Assembly: GCF_964036595.1 (NCBI RefSeq)
Contig: NZ_OZ038523.1
Coordinates: 2,858,501-2,922,500 of the forward strand
Origin: Tenacibaculum sp. 190524A05c
GTDB lineage: Bacteria > Bacteroidota > Bacteroidia > Flavobacteriales > Flavobacteriaceae
Reading direction: 5' to 3'
Length of the DNA: 64,000 nucleotides
In this document: one piece after another, positions 44,689 to 53,475 of the stretch
Numbering within the stretch: position 1 is the stretch's first letter
How the letters are laid out: every line of letters starts with the position of its first letter
The notes under the pieces: generated by a model
What the model was told of the DNA's origin: nothing
Seen by the model: only the letters and a program-made list of their open reading frames with translations
Database searches by the model: none
Translations under genes and position numbers: made by a program

Positions 44689-45480
44689 CTATTGGTTTGA
44701 TTTTAAAGAAGAGATAAAGTCGATTGTTTTTGTATTAAAAACAGTAGGTTGCTCTACATTAACAACGTGTCCACATTTTTCAATGATATATAAAGTAGAG
44801 TTCAGATGATTTTTTACCACTCGTTTGATAGAAGGCAGAAATAAATGATCTTCTGCTCCCATGATGTATAAGGTTGGTGTTTTAATTTCTTTTGCTCGGA
44901 AAAAACGTAATAAGGGATTTATCTCTGAAGTAAGTTTAAACCATTTTAAAAATTCTTTTTGGTATAACTTTTTTGCTTCGTTAATAAATAAAAGTCTAGA
45001 TTTTTTATGATTCTTTTTGGGCATTATTATAAAAGCAAATAGTTTATACAATAACATGTAAGGTACTATTGATTTAAAGATATTCCCAAGTTTCATTAGT
45101 AATTGAGACCTGAAATTTAACTTTAAAATTGCTCCTCCTAAAACCATGCTTTTTACCAATTCAGGTTTTTGTTCCGCAAGATTTCGTATTAAAATTGAAC
45201 CTAAAGAAATTCCTATAAAGTGAGATTTTTTAATCTTCACATGTTGTAATACTTCAATAATATCTTTAGTTACAACATCAAAGGTGTATTCATTTTTAAA
45301 AAGTTTACCTATAGATGGTTTACTTCTACCATGACCTCTTAAATCTAAAATAAGCACATTAAAGTGTTTTTTAAATTCTCGAACTTGCTTAAACCAAATG
45401 GTACTACTTCCTCCAGCGCCATGAATAAAAGTTACCCATTCTGAAGATGTTTTATGTACGTATGTGTTATGATATAACAA
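44689..45480 (-). CDS. Alpha/beta hydrolase
   Basis: 263 residues, no signal peptide. Oxyanion segment HGAGGSSTIW, nucleophile elbow GISLGS (Ser in FIGISLGSIL), a later Asp in MGAEDHLFLP and His in CGHVVNVEQP complete the catalytic triad. Substrate unknown. It is divergent from a second alpha/beta hydrolase starting at 45528, with only 47 bases between them, and heads an operon with brnQ. Confidence 0.88.
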   Translation of the reverse strand: MLYHNTYVHKTSSEWVTFIHGAGGSSTIWFKQVREFKKHFNVLILDLRGHGRSKPSIGKLFKNEYTFDVVTKDIIEVLQHVKIKKSHFIGISLGSILIRNLAEQKPELVKSMVLGGAILKLNFRSQLLMKLGNIFKSIVPYMLLYKLFAFIIMPKKNHKKSRLLFINEAKKLYQKEFLKWFKLTSEINPLLRFFRAKEIKTPTLYIMGAEDHLFLPSIKRVVKNHLNSTLYIIEKCGHVVNVEQPTVFNTKTIDFISSLKSNQ

Positions 45481-45515
45481 CTCTTATTTTTTACGTTTTA
45501 AAGATGAAAGATACA

Positions 45516-45523
45516 TATTTTTG
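45516..45523 (+). promoter_or_regulatory. -7 element directly in front of the rightward hydrolase
   Basis: TATTTTTG followed by C, ending 4 bases before the ATG at 45528. It implies a leaderless transcript or use of the second ATG at 45540. Confidence 0.6.
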
Positions 45524-45527
45524 CGGC

Positions 45528-46313
45528 ATGGAAAATTGGATGGTATATAAAAATACTAGAGTAGCTTACTATTGTTATGGAGAAGGAACTAAAACCTTGG
45601 TCTTATTACATGGTTTTTTAGAGAATTCTTCAATGTGGAAAACGGTTGTTGATGAGTTTTCAAATGATGTTAAAATTATATGTATTGATCTTTTAGGTCA
45701 TGGGAAGTCCGAATGTTTGGGTTATGTACATACTATGGAAGAAATTGCCCAATCTGTACAAGCAGTTCTTTTGAAAGAAAAAGTTAACGAAGCAGTTTTT
45801 GTAGGTCATTCTATGGGAGGATATGTTGCTTTAGCATTGGCAGAAAAATATCCAGAATTCATTGGGAAATTATGTTTGTTAAACTCTACCGCACAACCAG
45901 ATTCTGAAGAGCGAAAAACTCTTAGAGACAGAGCTATTCAAATGGCAAAAACCAATTACGAAGCATTAGTTTCAATGTCCATTAGTAATTTGTTTTCATC
46001 GGAAACTTCAAGTGAATTTACGGCTGAAATTGCATATTGTAAAAAAGAAGCTTTAAAAACACCAGTTCAAGGATATATTGCTTGCGCCGAAGGAATGAAG
46101 ATTCGTAAAAAAAGAGAGCATGTTTTACAATCAGATGCTTATGAAAGTTTACTGGTTACTGGAAAAAAAGATCCTGTATTGGTTTATGAAAATAGTATTG
46201 CAGAGGCGAATAGAACTCAAACTCCAATAGTAGAACTATCAAACGGGCATATGAGTCATATTGAAAACAAGAAAGAGTTATTAAATAGTTTAAGAGATTT
46301 CATTCACTCTTAA
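45528..46313 (+). CDS. Alpha/beta hydrolase
   Basis: 261 residues from ATG 45528 (MENWMVYKNTRVAYY); the frame reaches further upstream, but that part holds the promoter. It has HGFLENSSMW, nucleophile Ser in GHSMGGYVAL, Asp in VTGKKDPVL and His in SNGHMSHIEN. It resembles small cytoplasmic esterases or MenH/BioH-like hydrolases; substrate unknown. It is followed directly by two AraC-type regulators on the same strand. Confidence 0.87.
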   Translation: MENWMVYKNTRVAYYCYGEGTKTLVLLHGFLENSSMWKTVVDEFSNDVKIICIDLLGHGKSECLGYVHTMEEIAQSVQAVLLKEKVNEAVFVGHSMGGYVALALAEKYPEFIGKLCLLNSTAQPDSEERKTLRDRAIQMAKTNYEALVSMSISNLFSSETSSEFTAEIAYCKKEALKTPVQGYIACAEGMKIRKKREHVLQSDAYESLLVTGKKDPVLVYENSIAEANRTQTPIVELSNGHMSHIENKKELLNSLRDFIHS

Positions 46314-46330
46314 TTTGATAAAAATTCATT

Positions 46331-46338
46331 TATATTTG
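46331..46338 (+). promoter_or_regulatory. -7 element of the first AraC regulator
   Basis: TATATTTG, 15 bases before the chosen ATG at 46354. It overlaps the upstream extension of the frame. Confidence 0.5.
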
Positions 46339-46353
46339 AATGAAGCTAAAAAA

Positions 46354-47478
46354 ATGAATGATTTAGATATAAGAGTTTTCGTTGGTATTCTTGCCACATT
46401 CATCACCTTACTTTTTGCGATGTTTATTTTTTCAGTTAAGGCTGAAAATAAATTGAGTAATCGGTTGTTTGGTGCTTTTTTAGTTATTAGCTCTATTGAG
46501 ACAGCAGGTTTTTTTATCCATGATTTTGTTACCATGTCTCTTTCATTTTTCATGTTTAAAAACACAAGTTATTATTTACTTACACCTGTGTTTTATTTGT
46601 ATGTATGTTCAGTTTGTTATTCTGATTTTAAATTAGAGAAGAAACATCTTTGGCATTTACTTCCTTTTATTATCGGGAATTTGGTAATGACTCCGAGGTT
46701 TTACTTAGGAACAAGGGAAGTTCAAGAAGGGTTATTAGCAAACTTAATTCATACAAGAGAGCTTATATTTATGCATATTTCAATGCATGTGCAATCTATT
46801 TATTACTATGTAATGAGTATCATAGTGTTGAGAAGAGCTAAAAATATCTTTTTTGAAAACCACTCAGATAATGTAGTGCAAACCTATAAATGGTTATATC
46901 AAATTGTGATTTTTTGGATTGCTATTTTTTCCATAGCGCTTGTCAAAAATATTTTTAAATATTCAGATGTACAGTCTACATATTTTACAAGTTCACAAGT
47001 AGTTTTAGTCTTTGCCATTTTACTCATTACCTGTTGGTATATTTTAAAAGCTTTAAACAATCCTGATTTATTTAAAGGAGTTGATTCTAAAACCAAGCTA
47101 ACTAAAGAACTGTTAGAAGAAAGCGAAGACAAAAATGAGAATCAAAAAATAATTGAGAATTTAAAGGTGTTCATGAATGAGGAAAAACCGTTTTTAAATC
47201 CGTCTTTATCAATTCGTAATTTGGCACATCAGATGAAGATCTCTCCAAGAGAACTTTCTATTGCGATTAATCATAATTTGAATCAACATTTTTTTGATTT
47301 TGTAAATGAATATCGAATTGAAATGGCAATGAATTTATTAACGGATAAAAGCAAACCTAAACTTACCGTTTTAGAAATTTTATATGATGTAGGTTTTAAT
47401 TCAAAATCATCGTTTAACACGGCGTTTAAAAAACATACACAATTAACTCCAACCCAATTTAGAAAACAACATATTTAA
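46354..47478 (+). CDS. AraC family regulator with membrane-embedded sensor domain
   Basis: 374 residues. Six to seven membrane helices (about 5-235) are followed by an acidic linker and a C-terminal AraC-type double helix-turn-helix (about 275-374), with LSIRNLAHQMKISPRELS and the signature VLEILYDVGFNSKSSFNTAF. It therefore sits in the inner membrane and binds DNA from there. ATG 46354 (MNDLDIRVFVG) is chosen; the frame runs up to a TTG at 46315. A paralogue follows after 15 bases. Confidence 0.9.
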   Translation: MNDLDIRVFVGILATFITLLFAMFIFSVKAENKLSNRLFGAFLVISSIETAGFFIHDFVTMSLSFFMFKNTSYYLLTPVFYLYVCSVCYSDFKLEKKHLWHLLPFIIGNLVMTPRFYLGTREVQEGLLANLIHTRELIFMHISMHVQSIYYYVMSIIVLRRAKNIFFENHSDNVVQTYKWLYQIVIFWIAIFSIALVKNIFKYSDVQSTYFTSSQVVLVFAILLITCWYILKALNNPDLFKGVDSKTKLTKELLEESEDKNENQKIIENLKVFMNEEKPFLNPSLSIRNLAHQMKISPRELSIAINHNLNQHFFDFVNEYRIEMAMNLLTDKSKPKLTVLEILYDVGFNSKSSFNTAFKKHTQLTPTQFRKQHI

Positions 47479-47493
47479 GCGTAAAATTGCAAA

Positions 47494-48621
47494 ATGGATA
47501 ATTCAGTTATAATTGGAATTTTAGGATTTATTTTTTCCTTGTTGCTACTTGTTTTCTCTGCGTTTTTACTAACGGTAAAAACAAATAATAAGATTGGAAA
47601 CATTTTATTAGCTTCATTATTAATTGTCACAGCAATAGACTGCACAGCGTTTTTTAGTTATTATGTAGTTGATGTGAATCTAACATTAGATATACTGAGG
47701 ATAAAACTTTCCGGATTAAAAGAACCATTATTATTCTTGTATGTGTTATCTGTTATTTATTCAAACTTTAAGCTGAAAAAGATCCATTTAGTTCATCTTA
47801 TTCCATTTCTTATCAATACACTGATATTAATTCCAAATTTCTTTTTAGTTGATAGTAAAGCAAAGGCTGAGTTTTATAATGATTTCATGGGGAATCCAGA
47901 AATTGTTTTTTCAAACTATTTCGGAAGGTTGCTAACCATTACATATTTTGGAGCGAGCATTTATTATGTTTTACGGTACAGAAAGCTACTTCTTGAAAAT
48001 CATACTAACGAGAATGATTTTAAAAACTACAAATGGTTAAAACAATATTTGATATTAACTTTTATTGCAATCTTAATTACACTTACTAAAGGAGTAATTA
48101 GAGACAGTGGTAGGTTTTCGATTGAAGTTGTAGAGGTTTGGAGAATTGTATTACTCCTCTATGGAATGTTCTTTGTTTTTTGGTTAATCTTTAAAGCTTT
48201 AAATACGCCAAAATTATTCAGAGGATTTGATGTGAGTTTAAAAACATCAAAAGAAATGGATAAAGGGGATTTGGACGAGAATCATAACGAACGAATTTCC
48301 GATTTAAAAAAATACATGGAAGAACATGAACCTTATTTAAATCCATCACTTACTATTAGAAATTTAGCAGATCAATTGAAAGTTCCGATGAGAGATTTAT
48401 CTGTTTTAATTAATCAAGAGTTAAAGCTTCATTTCTTCGATTTTATAAATGAATATAGAATAGAAAAAGCAAAAAATATACTGTCAAATCCATCAAAAAC
48501 TAAAGTAACCGTCTTGGAAATTTTGTACGAAGTTGGATTTAATTCAAAATCTTCATTTAATACAGCGTTTAAAAAACATACTGGAAAAACACCTACACAA
48601 TTCAGAAAATCAGTTGTTTAA
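47494..48621 (+). CDS. Second AraC family regulator with membrane sensor domain
   Basis: 375 residues, the same architecture as its upstream neighbour: six to seven membrane helices (about 5-235) and an AraC DNA-binding domain with LTIRNLADQLKVPMRDLS and VLEILYEVGFNSKSSFNTAF. The DNA-binding halves are much more alike than the membrane halves, which points to tandem duplication with divergence of the sensor. It probably controls the TonB-type receptor gene that follows. Confidence 0.9.
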   Translation: MDNSVIIGILGFIFSLLLLVFSAFLLTVKTNNKIGNILLASLLIVTAIDCTAFFSYYVVDVNLTLDILRIKLSGLKEPLLFLYVLSVIYSNFKLKKIHLVHLIPFLINTLILIPNFFLVDSKAKAEFYNDFMGNPEIVFSNYFGRLLTITYFGASIYYVLRYRKLLLENHTNENDFKNYKWLKQYLILTFIAILITLTKGVIRDSGRFSIEVVEVWRIVLLLYGMFFVFWLIFKALNTPKLFRGFDVSLKTSKEMDKGDLDENHNERISDLKKYMEEHEPYLNPSLTIRNLADQLKVPMRDLSVLINQELKLHFFDFINEYRIEKAKNILSNPSKTKVTVLEILYEVGFNSKSSFNTAFKKHTGKTPTQFRKSVV

Positions 48622-48627
48622 CGTAAA

Positions 48628-48683
48628 GTCGAACGTTTTAAAAAAATAGTCGAACCAATTTCTTGAGAAGAAAAAGGTTCGAC
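48628..48683. promoter_or_regulatory. 35-nt palindrome and GTCGAAC repeats between the AraC regulator and the receptor
   Basis: GTCGAAC occurs at 48628-48634 and 48649-48655 (21 bp apart, two helical turns), and inverted as GGTTCGAC at 48676-48683. The last two are the ends of a 35-nt palindrome, GTCGAACC-AA-TTTCTT-GAG-AAGAAA-AA-GGTTCGAC, followed by TTTGTGTTTT. It is either a terminator for the regulators, an operator, or both. Confidence 0.65.
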
Positions 48684-48753
48684 TTTGTGTTTTCGGTCGC
48701 ACAAAATGTGAACATGCAACACTTTTGTGTCATCAAAACAAAAACACAGAAAC

Positions 48754-51123
48754 ATGAAACGTTTAACAGTAGTAACATTTTTATTTTTTTCATTCTTATC
48801 CTTTGGTCAAACTATAAAAGGAAAAGTAACAGATGCAGTTGGAGATATCGGTTTTGCAGATATCGTAATTCGAGATAATTCAAACACCATTATTACAGGA
48901 ACAAATTCAGATGACAATGGGAACTTTGAAATTAAAGTAGCGAAAGGAACTTATAAAATTGTAGTATCATTTTTAGGATATACAGATTGGGAGAAACAAA
49001 TAAAAGTTGACAAAAATTTAGATTTAGGAATCATAAAGCTTGAAGAAGACAGTCAAAGTTTAGAAGAGGTTGTCGTTCAATCGAAAAGAAGAGTAATTCA
49101 GCAAAAAGTAGATCGATTAGTATTTGATGTTGAAAAGAGTGTAGTATCTGAAGTTGGAAACGGAGCAGATATTTTAAAACTAGCTCCAAGAGTTCAAGTT
49201 CAAAATGGAGTAATAGAAATTTTAGGAAAAGGAGCTTCTAGAGTTTTAATTAACGGAAGATTATCGCCAATGGAAGGAGAAGAACTAGTTTCTTTTTTAG
49301 AAAGTCTAAACGGGAACGATATTAAAAGTATTGAAGTTATTACCAATCCACCTGCAAAATATGAAGCAGCAGGAGGAGGTTTAATCAACATCATTTTAAA
49401 GAAAGCGAAATTAAACTCTTGGCACAATACATCTAGTTTAGTGTACAATCAAAACAAGTTCAACTTTGCTACCTTGAGAAACAACTTTAGTTATAATAAA
49501 AATAAATTTTCTTTAGTGTCAAGTTTAAGTGCAACGAAAGGAAATTTAAATAACATTGAAGATTTAAAAATTAACTATCCGAATAGTTTTTGGGATATTG
49601 ATATCGAATATAAAGATAGAAGAGATAGTTATTCTGGTAGACTTCAAATGGATTATAAAATTTCGGATAATGTAAACATTGGAGCTCAGTATTTAGGAAA
49701 CTTAAATCAGCCAGGAGGAATCAGTTCTGTTGTTTCAAATGTATTTGACCTTTCTGGGAATTTAGATAGAGTTATCAAAAACACAGGAGAAAATACAGTA
49801 AATACTCGCAATCATAATGTGAATTTTTACGCAGAAACAAAACTAGATTCACTTGGAAGATCAATTTCTTTTAACGCAGATTATTTTACATATAAGTCAG
49901 ATAATGATAGAGATTTTATAACGGAAGCTTTTGATAATTCTGGAAATTCAATGGGAATTACTTCAGGAGGTTTAAATATGACGGATCAGAAAATTGAAAA
50001 TTTTAGCTCTAAAATAGATGTGAATTATCCAATAGATAAGGTTCAGTTGTCATTCGGTGCAAAAACTAGTAACACAAAAATAAATAGTGGAGTACAGTTT
50101 TTTAATACACTTTCAGGGTCTCCTGTTTTAGACACAACCAATTCTAATGACTTTATGTATCAAGAAAATAACATTGCTGGTTATGTATCAAGTAACTTCA
50201 ATATTTCTGAAAAAACAAAGGTGAAATTAGGAGTTAGAGTTGAAAACACAAATACGTTAGGTGTTAGTGTACAGACAAATGAAAGCAACAGAAACAACTT
50301 TACTCAGGTTTTTCCAACAGCTTATATTTCGTATAAGAAAAACGATAATAATATCTTTAACTTCTCTTATGGTAGAAGAATTGAAAGACCTCGTTTCTCC
50401 GATCTAAATCCATTTAAAATTTTTATAAACGATAATAGTTTTAGTGAAGGAAATCCGTTTTTAAATCCTTCTTTTATGGATAGTTTTGAGTTTACTCATT
50501 CTTATAAAAGAAAATTGAATTCTAGTGTTTTCTTAAATGTAACTACAAATGGTTTTGGAGTAATTTTCACATCAGATCCTGTTGAGGAAACTCAAATTGT
50601 GACTAGAGATAATTATATCACTCAATACAATTATGGAATCTCAGAGAACTATAGTACAAGTCCTTTTTCTTGGTGGGAAAGTCAGAATAGTTTTAATGTA
50701 ATCGGATATTATTCAAAATTTGAGAAGAATATTGGAGCAGCTCCAAGAAATGGGTTACAATTAAGAGTAGCAACAAATAACACATTTAGTGTTGGAGAGA
50801 AATCAAAATTAATTGTGAATTCATGGTATAGTTCACCTTTCAATGGAGGGTTATATAGCCTTGGAGGAATGTATAATTTGTCTATTGGATATCAACAAAG
50901 CTTTAAAAACAACTTTAAATTATCAGTTTTTGCTAATGATGTTTTTAATACAAGTGCAGTAAATAATTTAGAGTCTGTAGTTGATGGAGTAAGACAAGTT
51001 TACGGTCAAAATTATAGTACAAGAAACCTAGTTTTATCATTATCGTATAGTTTCGGAAACAATAAAATTAAAGTTAACAAGAGAAACTTTGGAAACGATG
51101 AAGAGCAAGGTAGAAGTAATTAG
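48754..51123 (+). CDS. TonB-dependent receptor-like outer-membrane protein
   Basis: 789 residues from ATG 48754. A signal peptide (ends LSFG-QTIKG) is followed by a carboxypeptidase-regulatory-like beta-sandwich (about 20-105), a plug domain (about 115-220, with VLINGRLSPMEGEELVSFL and IEVITNPPAKYEAAGGGLINIILKK), and a 22-strand-type barrel of the PF14905 family. The ligand is unknown. The 30 residues after the barrel are charged and atypical. It is preceded by two membrane AraC regulators and followed by a strong terminator. Confidence 0.92.
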   Translation: MKRLTVVTFLFFSFLSFGQTIKGKVTDAVGDIGFADIVIRDNSNTIITGTNSDDNGNFEIKVAKGTYKIVVSFLGYTDWEKQIKVDKNLDLGIIKLEEDSQSLEEVVVQSKRRVIQQKVDRLVFDVEKSVVSEVGNGADILKLAPRVQVQNGVIEILGKGASRVLINGRLSPMEGEELVSFLESLNGNDIKSIEVITNPPAKYEAAGGGLINIILKKAKLNSWHNTSSLVYNQNKFNFATLRNNFSYNKNKFSLVSSLSATKGNLNNIEDLKINYPNSFWDIDIEYKDRRDSYSGRLQMDYKISDNVNIGAQYLGNLNQPGGISSVVSNVFDLSGNLDRVIKNTGENTVNTRNHNVNFYAETKLDSLGRSISFNADYFTYKSDNDRDFITEAFDNSGNSMGITSGGLNMTDQKIENFSSKIDVNYPIDKVQLSFGAKTSNTKINSGVQFFNTLSGSPVLDTTNSNDFMYQENNIAGYVSSNFNISEKTKVKLGVRVENTNTLGVSVQTNESNRNNFTQVFPTAYISYKKNDNNIFNFSYGRRIERPRFSDLNPFKIFINDNSFSEGNPFLNPSFMDSFEFTHSYKRKLNSSVFLNVTTNGFGVIFTSDPVEETQIVTRDNYITQYNYGISENYSTSPFSWWESQNSFNVIGYYSKFEKNIGAAPRNGLQLRVATNNTFSVGEKSKLIVNSWYSSPFNGGLYSLGGMYNLSIGYQQSFKNNFKLSVFANDVFNTSAVNNLESVVDGVRQVYGQNYSTRNLVLSLSYSFGNNKIKVNKRNFGNDEEQGRSN

Positions 51124-51172
51124 AACAGTTTTTGTTTTGATAAAATGCTATGTAGATCAAGTTTAGAAACTA
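51105..51172 (+). terminator. Terminator of the receptor gene (stem at 51172-51199)
   Basis: AAGATTCCTGTC (51172-51183) pairs perfectly with GACAGGAATCTT (51188-51199), a 12-bp stem with an AAAA loop and a T-run after it. The true span is 51172-51205; the end coordinate given here should be read as 51205. Confidence 0.9.
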
Positions 51173-51205
51173 AGATTCCTGTCAAAAGACAGGAATCTTT
51201 TTTTA

Positions 51206-52003
51206 TTAGAAGGAATATTCAATTCCTAGAACCAGTCCAGAAATGGTTTCACTTCCCAGTTTGTAATTATGATATCCGGTATACAAAGCAGTGCGTTTAA
51301 TATGGTATTTTACTTGAGATTTGAAAACATTAACGGTATTGTCGTTAATAAAACTTTGTTTCCATCCTAAATGGAAACTAATAGGTTTAACAGGATAAAT
51401 ATCTGTTCCTATATTATAAGATGCTCCCCAAGTATCAACTTCATTTCCCACGTAAGTTCCTCCAATTCCCCACCACATAGAAAATGTGTTTTCTCTAACT
51501 CGGTAATAATTCATGTTAATGGAAGTGATATTTAAAGATTCATCTGTAAATAACCCTTCTTCGTTAAAACTTAAATAATCTAACTCTACACCTATAAGAG
51601 GAATTGGTTTTACCACAGCATTTAATTCAATTCCGTTTACTCTATGGACAAAATAATTAGCATTTAACTTAACGTTTGTTCTTCGGTTTTTTTCATTTGG
51701 AATTCTTGTGAACTCTCCAGATTTCCCGTCAAAATATGGGTATGGTGTGATTTCCGTATATTTTCCTTCACCGATAACTACACCATAACTTACATATCCT
51801 AAAAAATCTAAAAAGATTGATTCAAATATAGATTCGAAAATAGCTCCGCCTATACTATCGTCGTCATCATCTTCATCTTTGTCTGAACTTGAACTTACAG
51901 AAGAATTTGATGAACTACTTAAGCTTCCTTTAGCTTTTCCTAAAGTGCTTTGCGAGAATAAAATGCACGGAACAAATAGTAGTAATAGTAGTTTTGATTT
52001 CAT
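51206..52003 (-). CDS. Outer-membrane beta-barrel protein with acidic low-complexity segment
   Basis: 265 residues from ATG 52003 (MKSKLLLLLFVPCILFS), which starts the signal peptide; an ATG six codons upstream is an alternative. After cleavage comes a low-complexity Ser run and an Asp/Glu run (residues about 27-52), then amphipathic strands to the C-terminal LGIEYSF. Function unknown. It is convergent with the receptor gene and has no apparent operon partner. Confidence 0.75.
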   Translation of the reverse strand: MKSKLLLLLFVPCILFSQSTLGKAKGSLSSSSNSSVSSSSDKDEDDDDDSIGGAIFESIFESIFLDFLGYVSYGVVIGEGKYTEITPYPYFDGKSGEFTRIPNEKNRRTNVKLNANYFVHRVNGIELNAVVKPIPLIGVELDYLSFNEEGLFTDESLNITSINMNYYRVRENTFSMWWGIGGTYVGNEVDTWGASYNIGTDIYPVKPISFHLGWKQSFINDNTVNVFKSQVKYHIKRTALYTGYHNYKLGSETISGLVLGIEYSF

Positions 52004-52168
52004 AGTAAATTTATTTTTCAAAATTTTATCAATTTTTGTACCACTAACTTTTATTCAGAAACTCAAAATTGTTAAAAAGTAGTTAATTCATTTTTTTGAG
52101 AATTTAAGATGTAATTCGTGGTATGCTTTTTGTCTAGCAAACCACATCAATTGAAAACATTACTACTT

Positions 52169-52738
52169 ATGAAAAACACAAAATTACTATGCACTCTACT
52201 CTTATTATCTTGTATTACACTATTTTCTCAGAAGGATTCAAAAAAGGTTAAAAGTCAAATTTCTGTTGAGAAAAATATCTTTGGAGTACAAGCCGGATTA
52301 TTTGGTGCTTGGGTTTATAATGAAACAAAACTTGCTGATAATGTAGCTTTACGTACTGAGTTAGGAATGGATTTAGCTTTATTTGGCGGAACTTACTATC
52401 CAAAAACTGGAGTTGTTTTCTATCCAACAGTTACCGTAGAACCAAGGTTTTATTACAATTTAAATCGAAGAAATAAATTAAATAAAAAGACAGAGTATAA
52501 CTCTGGAAACTTTTTCAGTTTAAAAACCAGTTATGGTTCAGATGCTTTTGCAATATCTAATTACGATGTTGTAATTAATAATCATATGAAAGTAGTCCCT
52601 AAATATGGTATAAGAAGAAGTTTTGGAAAAAACTTTGAAATGGAATTTTCTGCAGGAATTGGATACCTGTATGATTTTGATTTAAAATCCTCAGACACTA
52701 TACTAGATTTAGGATTTAGAATCGGATATAGATTTTAA
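52169..52738 (+). CDS. Small outer-membrane protein
   Basis: 189 residues from ATG 52169. A signal peptide (MKNTKLLCTLLLLSCITLFS) is followed by beta strands of a small barrel, ending LGFRIGYRF. The frame extends upstream to a GTG-like start at 52118, but the signal peptide fixes the start. No named family is evident. A hairpin terminator follows. Confidence 0.72.
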   Translation: MKNTKLLCTLLLLSCITLFSQKDSKKVKSQISVEKNIFGVQAGLFGAWVYNETKLADNVALRTELGMDLALFGGTYYPKTGVVFYPTVTVEPRFYYNLNRRNKLNKKTEYNSGNFFSLKTSYGSDAFAISNYDVVINNHMKVVPKYGIRRSFGKNFEMEFSAGIGYLYDFDLKSSDTILDLGFRIGYRF

Positions 52739-52759
52739 CAAGAATTAAAAATTATGTTT

Positions 52760-52797
52760 AAAGAATACTTTGCATTAGGTGTAAAGTATTCTTTTTG
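52760..52797 (+). terminator. Terminator after the small outer-membrane protein
   Basis: AAAGAATACTTT (52760-52771) pairs perfectly with AAAGTATTCTTT (52783-52794) around an 11-base loop, followed by TT. It overlaps the upstream extension of the upp frame and so supports the later upp start. Confidence 0.8.
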
Positions 52798-52821
52798 TAT
52801 ATTGAGGTCTCAGTTGTTAAA

Positions 52822-53475
52822 ATGAAAGTATACCACTTAGCTCGTCAACGTTCAATTCTTAATAAGTTTCTTTCTGAAATTAGAGATAAAAAAGTTCAGA
52901 AAGATAGTATGAGATTTAGAAGAAATATTGAACGTATTGGAGAAATACTAGGTTACGAACTTAGTAAAAACTTAAACTATTCTTCTAAACAAGTTATCAC
53001 GCCGTTAGGAGCAAAACCAATGGATTTATTATCTGAAGACATTGTTTTATGTTCGATTTTACGTGCGGGTCTTCCACTACATAATGGATTATTAAATTAC
53101 TTTGATGATGCAGAGAATGCATTTATTTCAGCTTACAGACATCACCCAAATAATGATGAAGAGTTTGAAATAGTTGTAGAATATTTTGCCTCGCCGACTA
53201 TTACCAATAAAACATTGTTGTTAATAGATCCGATGTTAGCAACTGGTCGTTCTCTTGTTTCTGTTTATGAAGCCTTAAAAAAGTATGGTAATCCAAAACA
53301 AATTCATATCGTTTCGGTTATTGGTTCTTTAGACGGGATAGATTTTATCAAAAACCATTTTCCCGTAAATACATCACTTTGGATTGCAGATATTGATAAT
53401 AAACTGAATAATAAAGGATACATTCTTCCAGGTTTAGGAGATGCAGGTGATTTAGCTTTTGGAGAAAAAATGTAA
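52822..53475 (+). CDS. upp: Uracil phosphoribosyltransferase
   Basis: 217-residue salvage enzyme making UMP from uracil and PRPP. The PRPP-binding loop is LLLIDPMLATGRSLVSV, preceded by the conserved SILRAGLPLHNG and followed by GYILPGLGDAGDLAFG at the C terminus, which binds uracil. ATG 52822 (MKVYHLARQRS) is chosen because the terminator hairpin lies just upstream. It is convergent with the DUF6427 gene, 0 bases apart, as in other flavobacteria. Confidence 0.93.
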   Translation: MKVYHLARQRSILNKFLSEIRDKKVQKDSMRFRRNIERIGEILGYELSKNLNYSSKQVITPLGAKPMDLLSEDIVLCSILRAGLPLHNGLLNYFDDAENAFISAYRHHPNNDEEFEIVVEYFASPTITNKTLLLIDPMLATGRSLVSVYEALKKYGNPKQIHIVSVIGSLDGIDFIKNHFPVNTSLWIADIDNKLNNKGYILPGLGDAGDLAFGEKM

